DNA from: Paraphysomonas bandaiensis | Taxonomy: Eukaryota; Chrysophyceae | Direction of reading: 5' to 3' | Assembly: GCA_965644295.1 (NCBI GenBank) | Contig: CBFFRP010000535.1 | Span: forward strand, 1-34,953 | Length of the DNA: 34,953 nt | Part shown: piece after piece, positions 20,407 to 30,259 of the stretch | How the letters are laid out: the number at the start of each line of letters is the position of its first letter | Numbering within the stretch: position 1 is the first letter of the stretch | The notes under the pieces: generated by a model | The model's database searches: none | Seen by the model: only the letters and a program-made list of their open reading frames with translations | What the model was told of the DNA's origin: nothing | Translations under genes and position numbers: made by a program

Positions 20407-20928
20407 CAAGGCGAGTCATTTTTATATTTAATGATAGGTGGAAATGATATCAGAATTTTAGAAGCAATGATGTGTACCTCTACGTCTAGTGTATTCTCAG
20501 GTGTAGATCATAGTTTAACAATTCCATGTTGGTGGGCTCGCGGTGATGGTAACATTTTAATATCTCTAACGAATAATCAGGCTTTATATACGAAGCGTAA
20601 AATTTTATTCAGGGCGATGAATCAGATCAAACGCTGTTGTAGTCACCTCGTAGCAATATGTATTTCAACTTAAGTATAGTGCCATTTTAAGTTTGTAGTT
20701 GTGTGACAAAATCATAGTCGCTATATATAATATAATGCACAGAGTTCTATCAACTTTTGACAAAATTGGATAGTGAAATAAATTAAGTAACTGAACTTGA
20801 TATCAATGCTCAATGCTCTAATTATAAATAATTATGATCAACATGAGATATCATTCATTGTCATTCGCCAAATTATACTATAGCAATAGTATATTGTTAC
20901 AATACTATAACACTTTGTATTGTAGTGT
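20407..20928. other. Intergenic downstream of RtcB, no gene seen
   Basis: AT-rich. The frame at 20431-20673 is open but shows no recognisable protein. AAATAAA-like signals occur near 20775. Confidence 0.4.
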
Positions 20929-21246
20929 ATATTGAAAGTCTTATTATTTAGCAATAGGCGTTAAAAATCTGCATGTATTGTAGTGAATGTCTCATATTAT
21001 TATAAGCAATATATAGGCGTTTAAGAGAGTCAGAACTAATTTAGCATTGCAATTTAGCTAACTAGTGCTTAACTCAGATATCCTACTATTTAGCACCACG
21101 AAATCTGAAACATCACGGTGCAACCCCTTTCTCTCTATCACTCAAAGCAAACGCAGTGAGCAAGCAGATTGTAAATATACCTGACATCTATCTGCTGAAT
21201 TCAGGATTTATAAGTCCTTAAGCAGGTGAACAACCCGGGTGAACAG
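20929..21246 (+). repeat. Foldback-family copy E, interrupted by copy F
   Basis: Begins TATATTGAAAGTCTTATTATT and carries GCAATAGGCGTTAAAAATCTGC, then a second partial end sequence (GCAATATATAGGCGTTTAAG), the CTGACATCTATCTGCTGAATTC region and CAACCCGGGTGAAC. It is broken at about 21246, where copy F starts. Confidence 0.75.
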
Positions 21247-21901
21247 AATTTACATTATACTACTGTTGAAAGGAATTTATGTTGAGAGTTGCTCAAAGTT
21301 AAGCAATTAAATGTTGAAATTTAAGTACTTACATTTTATCCCATTCGTTAAAAGTTTTTCAACGGCGATGTTACTGGGGGACTCTGAATACACAATAGTA
21401 GAGAATGTAATATATTAGCAATTGGCGTGTAAGAGAGTCAGAACTAATTTAGCATTACTAACTAGTGCTTAACTTTGATATTCATTCTACTATTTATTAG
21501 CACTACGAAAGACGTTTGTGCGTCACCGCAAGCAACCACCTCCGCTCTATCACTCAAAGCAAACGCAGTGAGCAAGCAGATTGTTAATATACCTGACATG
21601 TCTGCTGAATTCAGAATTTATGAGTCCTTAAGTAGGTGAACAGCCCGGGTGCCCTTGAGGTGGGCCCATTCCCGGATACCTGTTTATTCGTCAAGGCCCA
21701 GCCAAGGACGTCTACACTAGTGACATTTATATTAGTGTCCGTGTTGTACTACACAAGCATTTATTTGGCTATATGAGTGGGCAGAAACTTATCTGCTGAA
21801 TATATATGCGGCTTACGTTAGTTTCTCGGAGAAATATCTCCGGTACTTATATACCCCCCAGAACACTATACGAAAAGGTGCAAGCTCAACTTTGTTAAGG
21901 G
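21247..21901 (+). repeat. Foldback-family copy F, long single arm with centre
   Basis: Starts AATTTACATTATACTACT, contains the 170-base extension shared only with copy D (GTTAAAAGTTTTTCAACGGC), then the family arm (GTGGGCCCATTCCCGGATAC) and the centre with CGGAGAAATATCTCCGG and AAAAGGTGCAAGCTCAACTTTG. Confidence 0.8.
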
Positions 21902-21914
21902 AGTGTCATAATGT

Positions 21915-22365
21915 ACATTGTAGAGAATATGTTAGTTTTGGACCTGGCGGGTCACTCTCGTGGGGTTCCAAACTTCAGTATACTGTAGTTACTACATCGA
22001 TTATGCAAGCTGAGTGTCAATGTCTTTTTAACGGATTACAGGAAATAATAATAAATAATAGTATATGTGGTTTCAGGGGGTGACAGAGAGGAGAAATGTG
22101 GGGCTGAAAATTGACGAACCCACACCATTATTCCTGGATAGTCAAAATGCTCAGGATAATATTATATATATAATATCTAAAATCCAGTGCAACATGAACA
22201 ATCAAAACAACGTAGTGAGGTATATATCAAGTAGTAGTATCATGATGTGATTAGTAGGGAGAATGTGTGGATCCCGAACAGTTTTAAATTATAAATAAGC
22301 GAAATTAATTCATGCTAGCAGTCTACAACAGATGGCTGATATATATACCAAGGCGTGGTTGCGGG
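21915..22365 (+). pseudogene. Ty1/copia RNase H remnant, frameshifted
   Basis: Three pieces in different frames follow the order of copia RNase H. First comes GGSLSWGSKLQYTVVTTS followed by MQAECQCLFNGLQEI (21934-22083; compare G.ISW.SK.Q..V..S..EAEY..L). Next is PTPLFLDSQNAQDNIIY (about 22115-22165; the D-NQ-A motif). Last is QQMADIYTKAWLRGP (about 22327-22370; compare Q.ADI.TK.L). Shifts and stops between the pieces show that it is dead. It differs from the remnant at 10177-10425, so at least two copia insertions are represented. Confidence 0.65.
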
Positions 22366-22572
22366 GTCCAGTGTATATTTATTGATGAACGAAATCTTAG
22401 GGGTAAACTAAAAGACTACTGAACGGATTATAGCAGAGCGCAGAGGTACCCAAAAGGTAAAGAGAGCTCGTCGTAACTAGCTTTTGGAGTCATACGTGTA
22501 CTTTGAGGGTCGTCGATGGTTGCGTATCCGATAGCGATAATCTTTATCATAATAAATTATTCTAGAATGAAG

Positions 22573-23360
22573 AAGTCGAGGTAATATACCAAAACCTGCT
22601 CGTGAAATATTTGTGGTAGGAAAAGGGTATAAATATGCACAATAACTAAATATGAAGTTATATATATATAATATATAAATATATTATTATAGTGTGAAGA
22701 GTATTGTTTATATTATATCTTTCTACTTTCCTATAATATATATATATTATATTATTTCTGTGTTTTACAGCAACAATAGAAGTCACTGATTATACACATA
22801 CATACATATATATTATTATCATACATGCATAATATAATATATTATTATATAGTTTATAAGCTACTCCGTCAAACATGGGGTGCTATTCTTTGACGAAGAA
22901 GTTAATATATTTTTTATATAAAATAGTATTTTATAATAATATAATATAAAACAAACACTACCACTTAATATTATTATATAACGCTTACAATAATATCATC
23001 TTATATAATATATATATATATATATTATATACTATAACCTTATTTTTTAAGAGCCTCGCAAAAGTAACTTGCCGCTAGATTGTTGTCATCATGCTGTCCA
23101 TCATTATAATAATATTGATGTCGTATTCAGGCTATTCGGTTGGAGTGTTTACAATCTCAATATAGAGGCAGGGGCAGCTTGTAATGCAATTAAATACTTC
23201 TCTACTCTATTAACAACTATTATTGCGACCTTTTCTTTATTTTTAAACTCTCAGCAGATACAAATTAAATCACAGTAAAATAATATACTGCAATACTTAG
23301 ATATTATATAGAACTTGGTGAAATTGCTTTTTAACAGGTTTTGGTATATTACCTCGACTT
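22573..23360. mobile_element. Element with a perfect 26-bp terminal inverted repeat
   Basis: Bases 22573-22598 (AAGTCGAGGTAATATACC and eight more) are the exact reverse complement of 23335-23360. The 788-bp element is mostly AT-rich with TA runs. It holds one 69-codon frame (23069-23278) with no recognisable domain, so it resembles a non-autonomous DNA transposon. No clear target-site duplication is visible directly outside the repeats. Confidence 0.75.
22980..23030. repeat. TA-rich microsatellite
   Basis: A run of alternating TA/ATT units inside the 26-bp-TIR element; similar runs lie at about 22660-22760 and 22800-22860. Confidence 0.7.
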
Positions 23361-23446
23361 ATATAATATTGTTAACTACATCCAATAATGGAGTGGGAGT
23401 GTTGAGTTCTACAGTTTATATATATATAGTGCAATTGAAGTGAGTC

Positions 23447-24000
23447 ATATTTAAAGTCTTATTATTAGCCATAATATATAGGCGTTAAGAATCAGCAGCA
23501 GTTTTGTAGCTAGAAGAAAACTAGTCAAGCTAGATAGACGTCTACCTGTAACTAACTAGTACAAACTCTATATTATTCTACTATTTAACTACGGAGGCTG
23601 CTTGTGCGTTGCCGACCACCTCCGCTCTACTGCTCAAAGCAAACGCCGTGAGCAAGCAGAATGTTGATATATACCTACCTGACATACATATATATTATGC
23701 TGACTTAACATTTTTGAGTCCTTAAGGTGAACCTCCCGATACCCCGGTTACCCTTCAGGTGGGCCCTGTCATGGATGCTCTTGAAGTGGGCCCATTTCCG
23801 AATGCCTGTTTATTCGTCAAGGCCCAAAGACGTCTACACAAGTGACACTTATTGGTGTCCCTTGTACCACACAAGCATTAGAATATAAGTGGGTAGAAAA
23901 TTATCTGCCGACTATATATTATGCGGCTGACGTTAGTTTCCCGGAGAACGTATCCCGCAGAACACCACGAAAAGGTGCGAGTCCGACTTTGATGAGGGAA
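23447..24000 (+). repeat. Foldback-family copy G (one arm plus centre)
   Basis: Starts ATATTTAAAGTCTTATTATT and runs through TAGGCGTTAAGAATC, AGACGTCTACCTGTAAC, GCTGCTTGTGCG, AAAGACGTCTACACAAGTGA and TACCACACAAGCATTAG to the centre with GACGTTAGTTTCCCGGAG and CGAAAAGGTGCGAGTCCGAC. The opposite arm is absent. A small internal duplication of the GGTGGGCCC segment is present at about 23758-23795. Confidence 0.8.
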
Positions 24001-24739
24001 GTGAGTTAATAGTGTACGATAGGTGAAATCAACTCATAGAGGTGCAATGGGTGAATATAGTTATAAAAAGGAGATAAATTCAGTTATACTATATAGATGT
24101 ATGACTATATATAAGATTATATTAGGCTCTATTATATTAGAGGTGTGACTTGTGAAAATATATTATATTATGAAAAACAGCTGTTTCTGAGAACAAATGT
24201 TCACCAAATGTTGCATGAATATGTTGTGAAGTGTAAAGTAGTGTTGAGATTAATAATAATAATTCTTGCCTAAAAGTACATGGCGTGCAACAAAGCAAGG
24301 TTAAAGTTTATGTGGTGTAGAGCTAGGTTAACTTCAGTGTAATGTCCAATTCTAACAATTACCTTCAGTTTTAATTAAGCTTAAACCTTCCAAACTATCC
24401 AAACATTCATGTTGATTTCTGATATTCTTCAGTGATGCCATTTCTTAATTTCATCATTGCGACTACTACAATTCTATGGTAGCTGAGAAAATAACACCAT
24501 GTTGGAATAACTATTTTCTACACAAAATGCATGATATAATCCACTTCAAGCCAACCACAATTCTACTAGTATTGAACAAATGTCATGTGTACGATAATTA
24601 CGAGTACAGTAACACAGCTTTATCCGAAATCATTATTTTCTCAACTTAATTTATCAATGCGCTACTACGGTTATATGTATCTACACTGAGCATTGCGCTA
24701 TACATAGGAATATCAACATAACATTAGTCGATGATAGAA
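24001..24739. other. Intergenic between copy G and the GH28-like gene
   Basis: AT-rich. No gene or RNA was recognised. The right end should hold the 3' untranslated region of the minus-strand gene. Confidence 0.5.
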
Positions 24740-26134
24740 TTATTCTTTAGCCTCACCATCCCACCAGCAAGACTCATCAAAGCAAACTTCCGGGTCTACG
24801 AAACCTACGTTCTTCCCGTTCACTTGAGAGGACAAGTACTCGAACTCCCAGTCATCCGACCGATATGGCGTCGGAAATACAATTCCAGGGGCGGGGATGG
24901 GGAGTGCAGCCAGAATATCATCAATATCTCCCTCGTACATGACATTTTGTACATTATCGAATACAATATTTTCACACGGGTTACCGGGGTCGCACAGAAT
25001 AATTCCAGGGCCTTCAAATATTGGAACTGTATCAACAGCAAATACATTTCGGAAATAAATATTGCGTATCGTTACCAAAGGTTGTGTGGGACATATTGGA
25101 ATAAATGGGAATAAAAAGTTGCACCCAGTTCCATTTGATCCATCATTGGGCTCATTTTGCTGCTGAGGACCGATGTATATGGTCCACCACAGAGCCTCAC
25201 GTATTACGATGTTTTCATAGAGAATATTCTCGATCATACCAGAACCCTCTTCACCAGGGTTGGTTTTGATATATATGGCCTTCAACGGCCGATACATGGT
25301 TGTGTCTCGAAAAGTCACGTTTCGTATGCAATTCCCGTGTACATTAGGCGGAACACTTCCTATTGTCAGGCCGGTCGAATATGTAATATTGTTGTTGTAG
25401 GCAATGATATCACTCGCACAAATACAGTACTTCCAGTTGCTGTGGCAAGGTTTTGGGACGATTGCATCGTCATAGTTAGTAATGTTGCAGTTATAAATGG
25501 TCACATTAGTAGCGGCAATATCAATTCCATCGGTATTAAGGGGATACGTGACGGAATCACGACCATGGCCGCGGTCCACTGAACTGTCAATAAAAATCGT
25601 GATATCGTGGACTACAATATCTGCACAATCTTTGAAATAAATAGAGAAACGAGGAGAATTGAGGAAAAATGCATCCTTAATAATTATATCCGTTGAATGA
25701 TAAAAATATACTAAGAAAGGTCGGTAGGACAGTCCAAGGTAAGCACCACGCCACCATTTCAACCCTTGCCCATCTACGATTCCTTGACCTTGAACAGTAA
25801 TTCCATGGCACTCAACAAACCAGAATTGGGCGGTCGTGTCTGGATCCCAAGCAGGAATATAGTCGGAAAATATTACTTTACCACTGATTTGAATTGTCAC
25901 ATCATAAATGTCAGATACGTAGACGCCCAGCATATAGTACTCATTTCCACCTGATATTGTAACTACACGGTCCAAACTAGAGTTAGCAGCAACCAGTGCA
26001 TTCACCATAGCTTCCGAATTAACTCGTGCGGTGTGAAGGTCGTATGAGTTGGGCTTCGCACCATATTCCTCAATCAGAATTGAATTGACAGCTGCCACAA
26101 AAAATAAACAAAGAGCTGCAATATACTGCGCCAT
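24740..26134 (-). CDS. Secreted GH28-like parallel beta-helix protein, catalytic motifs altered
   Basis: A single frame of 464 residues from ATG 26134; the frame is open upstream but without ATG. Residues 1-18 (MAQYIAALCLFFVAAVNS) form a signal peptide, and many N-x-S/T sites suit a secreted glycoprotein. The pattern of short beta strands and the motifs NTDGID (200-205) and NYDDAI (DD at 222-223) place it in the polygalacturonase clan (glycoside hydrolase family 28). The standard GHG is replaced (STGLTIGS, 253-260) and the RIK motif reads YIK (IYIKT, 287-291). WWTIYIGPQQQ (316-326) marks a subgroup in which, from memory of similar proteins in algae and protists, these replacements are usual. 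Two cysteine-rich zones (about residues 230-240 and 338-350) suggest disulfides. Pectin or another uronic polysaccharide is a plausible substrate, but activity is not assured. It is intronless, and divergent from the channel gene. Confidence 0.85.
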   Translation of the reverse strand: MAQYIAALCLFFVAAVNSILIEEYGAKPNSYDLHTARVNSEAMVNALVAANSSLDRVVTISGGNEYYMLGVYVSDIYDVTIQISGKVIFSDYIPAWDPDTTAQFWFVECHGITVQGQGIVDGQGLKWWRGAYLGLSYRPFLVYFYHSTDIIIKDAFFLNSPRFSIYFKDCADIVVHDITIFIDSSVDRGHGRDSVTYPLNTDGIDIAATNVTIYNCNITNYDDAIVPKPCHSNWKYCICASDIIAYNNNITYSTGLTIGSVPPNVHGNCIRNVTFRDTTMYRPLKAIYIKTNPGEEGSGMIENILYENIVIREALWWTIYIGPQQQNEPNDGSNGTGCNFLFPFIPICPTQPLVTIRNIYFRNVFAVDTVPIFEGPGIILCDPGNPCENIVFDNVQNVMYEGDIDDILAALPIPAPGIVFPTPYRSDDWEFEYLSSQVNGKNVGFVDPEVCFDESCWWDGEAKE

Positions 26135-26257
26135 GTCCACTGCAACAGATCTGAAATCCAGAAACTTCTCCCACTTAATACAGTTGACAAAAGAATTGAA
26201 TGGCAATTAGGGTGTGTTGAGATGTGTGTGATTCTTCTGCTATATGTACAGCAGTAT

Positions 26258-26294
<37 letters not shown>

Positions 26295-26892
26295 ATGGTG
26301 TTCTTAGTTCTTACTCGCACACAACAAAAGAACATGTGTACCAGTGTATTCTGCTGTATGTATACAGCAGCCTTGCAACACTTTTAGGTACTGTATGTAC
26401 TGCTGTACCCGGTATAAGATATACGTATACACTGCACCTGAAAAACACACTAGGAATTCCTACTATATGGATGTCTCTCCATAGTATACCATATATACGA
26501 AGTACTTGCTTATACATACAAGAAAGAACTGTCGTGAAGTGTGTTGGACTGAAGTGGATATGTGTGTGCAGATTCTAATTACACTGTAGGGTGTACCTAC
26601 GACGTACTATTCGGCTCCACAGATGGTACGAAATACATACATACATGAAATGGCATCCCAGCCCACTCCCACTCGCTCCCTCAACTGTAGCATGTCATAA
26701 CAGTATACACTAAGATATTTTATATGGCATTTACACTGCATCTTACACCTGAGGGTCAACAGATCATTTTAGTGTCAAGAGACCACCAGAAAACTATTCG
26801 CTATATGGAACTCCTGCTAATAGTGCTCCCGAACATTGAATACGTACAATTTTGGTTCCCTTCAGCGTTGATAAGATATTCCCCTCCTGATA
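26135..26892. promoter_or_regulatory. Divergent intergenic region with a TA microsatellite
   Basis: The region lies between the GH28-like gene and the channel gene and should contain both promoters. A (TA)n run occupies about 26258-26290. Repeated ATACAGCAG/CTGCTGTA words occur at 26239-26405. No further gene seen. Confidence 0.5.
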
Positions 26893-29800
26893 ATGCCGGA
26901 TGAGAGCAACATTACTGTTGAATTGTCGGAGTCAGACATCGCATCTGAGTTGCAAGAGCTCCAAGTCGAATGGGCTGATTTACTTATGAATGATGACATT
27001 GTCATCGACATACCGCAGAAATGTGACTTGACTTCCAGTGAGAAAGAGATATTGGCCGGACGATGGTATTATTTCTCTTTGCAAAGAATGTCATGATAAT
27101 CCTGTAATGCTGTGGATGTAGGTTTGACGATGGGGTACTTGGCTGGAAGATTGACTACCCCCAGGTTGACCAGCACCTTTAATGTTTTTCGATTTTACAC
27201 TGTAATCTGAATATATGAGTGTAGACTTTATTTCAGCTGAAGTGCTATCGTATTTCTCGATCCAGAGTATTCCTCCAAATGTACACTCTGATCACAATTT
27301 TGCACATGTGTACTCCATTTTTAAGCGAACATCGTTGTCCGTGGCACAGAAATCCCGATCACCTATCAATATCTTTGTTTTCGATGGAAAGACGAGATTA
27401 TATATCAGCCATTACAGTCAATTTCATCGATTTATTTTGTACTCTGGTATATTTGGTCGAAATTAGCTTGCGCTTAGCGGTCAACAACAGCAAGGGGCGC
27501 TTCAGCGAGCTACTTCTGTATAAGGACAAGTGGATTTTCATACGCCTCTTATGTGTGTCCCTTATATTCATTGATAGCGTAGTATGTTTGGTCACACAAA
27601 TACCCGTTCGATTTGGGAGGTGCCTGATCCCTGTGATCTATATTGCACGTAGAAATAGTTTGCGCCAAATGGTTCATGGTCTATTTCTGTCAGTCATAAA
27701 TTCCTTTCCAATTCTCATGTTCCTTGTTGCGGTCCACTTTTTTTGGAGTTTTCTGGGGTATATAGTGTTTCGTGGTGTATATGTGGAGTATGGCGATAGA
27801 TTTCATACTTTCGGCGATGCGATGCTTACAGTTCTCCAGAGTGCCACTTCCAGATCGTTCGGTATCTTCGCACTGATGCCTTACTATGAAATAACCAGCA
27901 CGTCTGCTCTATTCTTCTTTGCTCTCACTGTTACTGCTGATTTGATTTGCGTTAACCTAATTGTGGCAGTCGGATTTTGGCAATATAAAGGTTTTTCGAA
28001 AGTTCTGTTCCGACGTCTTCTGAGGAATCGTCGGCAGGCTTTTGTTGCTATTCACGACCTTCTCAGTGACGAAAGGGGGTTCATATCTAGAGATAAATGG
28101 ATAGCTTTCTGCTCCAATATTCGGGGTAAATACAGTGTGACTCGACAGGTGGCTGAAGTTCTCTTTTCATTAGAATGTGAGAAGATGAATACAAAGGAAG
28201 GGTTTGACTGTATTGACTCTATTGGTTTGTTTCGAATCTCGGCCTTGCTATCTGCCCGAGTTATTGTTGATATTTCTAGGCCTGAAAATGGCATACCTTA
28301 TTCTTCGCGTGGTTTCTCTTCTCTCACTGAAGAATGTCTACAGAGACGGAACAGTCATAAACCCGCTGTGTCTTATCCAAGTTTGGAGAAAGTGCAGAAA
28401 TATATAACACATAGGAGATCATACAGTGACCCTTGTATGAACCCATGTCATTATGTAATAGATGAGGAAGTAAATGCAGTGCCTAGGCACGAAAGTCCAT
28501 TGTCTTGTGCGCTGTCAGAACCTGCTGCAATCCAAGGAGTGCGTATAGAATGTCGGTCTAGAGTAGATAGCTCACCTGCATCTTCAACTGATGTTCGTAC
28601 GATGGATGAGTTTGAAATCAGTGCTGCGGAAACAAAGTCAACTAGTACCATTGAGAAGATGTATTTTTCTATGCGTCTCCGAGTCGTACAAATGATGAAG
28701 TATAGTATAGCACTAGAACGAATTCTACCACAAAAGTGTTTGATTGAGCGCTTCCGAATGACTATTAATCCTTTTGATGGTTTTTTTTTTGCAGTAAAGT
28801 TACTGTTGGCCATTCAACTTGTATTTATGTCACAAAGGCCACAATCTATACAGTGGATTCGAATCGGATGGGTGCTCGAAGCACTGCTGTGGTTAGAGAT
28901 GTTTATCTTTATTTTTGCTTGGGGATTTGTGGTGTACTTCAGGCGCGGCGGGTTTGGGTATGTATTTTCACTGAACGTCCTCACTCTCGTGTTCATGTCG
29001 ATGCTTGGTACAAAAAGCGGTACGGGATATCGTAGCACACCGTACTCTTGTGTATTGATATTTCAATCCGCAAGATATTTAGTACTCCTTCGATACGTTG
29101 GTGACTCTGATATTTTTTTGTCGTTAGTCCCACTGCTGTTACGTGTACTGTTTATTATATTTTGTGTCATATACTTTTTCTCAGTGATTGGGTACAGTCG
29201 ATTGTGCGGGGTGTTTAACAGTGACCATGTACACAGCGATTCAGATGACGACTCAGTATTATGGTTGAACTTTGAGAGCATGTTTAACTTCGACTCTCTA
29301 CTTCAAACTATGTACACCTTGTTCTATGTAGCTATGTTGGGAAACTGGACGTTTATCATGGATGCTGCTGCTCGGACTGAGCGATTACCATCTCTTCTCT
29401 ACTTTTATTCCTTCCGCTTGCTAATGGTTGTTGTAGTAATTCCCATAATGTTTTCGTTCATTATACAAGAATTCGTTACAAAGCGAGATTATAATGCGGC
29501 AAGTAAAGGTACTGGTTGCATTCTCCTCTCGAATCATCTTGGCTTCGTTGATGCCAACCATCGTGAAGAGAAAGGCACAAGTGCTGGCGGAGATGATAGA
29601 TCCACCGACGAAGCAGTAAACATGGCTCTTAAACGTGTATTACTCAAACGAAACTCTTCTCCTGTTAATCACCAATGCTGTGTAAATAGCTACGGTGAGG
29701 CCGATCCCAACGTAGTCAATTGTCACTTCTCCTCTCAGATTCTAAAACATCGGAAATCTAACGTTAAAAGGCTTTCTCTGCATAACATGTTTACAGCATA

Positions 29801-30134
29801 CGCTGACGGAACACTCCTTGGAGATGATGAAAAGAAAATGAGTTGCAATCTACGTGAATATGAGATGCCAGTTTTTAATCGATCAAAATGCCTCTTCTCT
29901 ACAACTAGCAGCAAGTATTCAGTGCTCATTGGTGAAAAATCAACCTCTATGATGACTTACTGGTCGAGTGACTCGACGAATGCTATGGTCGAATCCTCAT
30001 CTGAAACCGATAAAGAAAAAGCTCATGTTCTTGAGCGGTTACTAATGGAGACTTTAAATTTAATAGCGAGCGAAAGGAAGAAATTCGAACAACTGCTGTC
30101 CGACTTGCACATATCATTAAAGGAATATTCATAA
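26893..30134 (+). CDS. Two-pore-channel-like voltage-gated cation channel (3 exons)
   Basis: Exons 26893-27065, 27122-27164 and 27237-30134 give 1037 residues. Two six-helix repeats are visible. Repeat I spans about 82-320: S2 near 127-155, an Arg-bearing S4-like segment (IPVIYIARRNSLRQMV), pore TFGDAMLTVLQSATS (263-277) and an S6 ending NLIVAVGFWQYKGF. A cytosolic linker (321-583) starts with an EF-hand-like stretch (LLSDERGFISRDKW, about 347-360) lacking most acidic ligands. Repeat II spans about 584-820: S4-like QSARYLVLLRYV, pore FDSLLQTMYTLFYVAMLGNW (757-776) and S6 ending FIIQEF. The order and the pore words (TS-, GNW) fit TPC channels of vacuole or endolysosome membranes, which release Na+ or Ca2+. 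TPCs are usually about 730-830 residues; the excess is in the linker and a Ser-rich tail ending in a probable coiled coil (about 1003-1037). The telomeric array begins 72 bases after the stop. Confidence 0.85.
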
Positions 30135-30206
30135 ATTTTTTGGTGTTGTGAAGACATTCTTATAGCATTTCGTCTTGCTTAAAAACATTCTCTGCATACT
30201 ATTCGA

Positions 30207-30218
30207 TTAGGGTTAGGG

Positions 30219-30259
<41 letters not shown>

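Noticed and set aside
26135-26206. Upstream extension of the GH28-like frame
   Set aside because: It has no ATG and would bury the clear signal peptide that begins at 26134.
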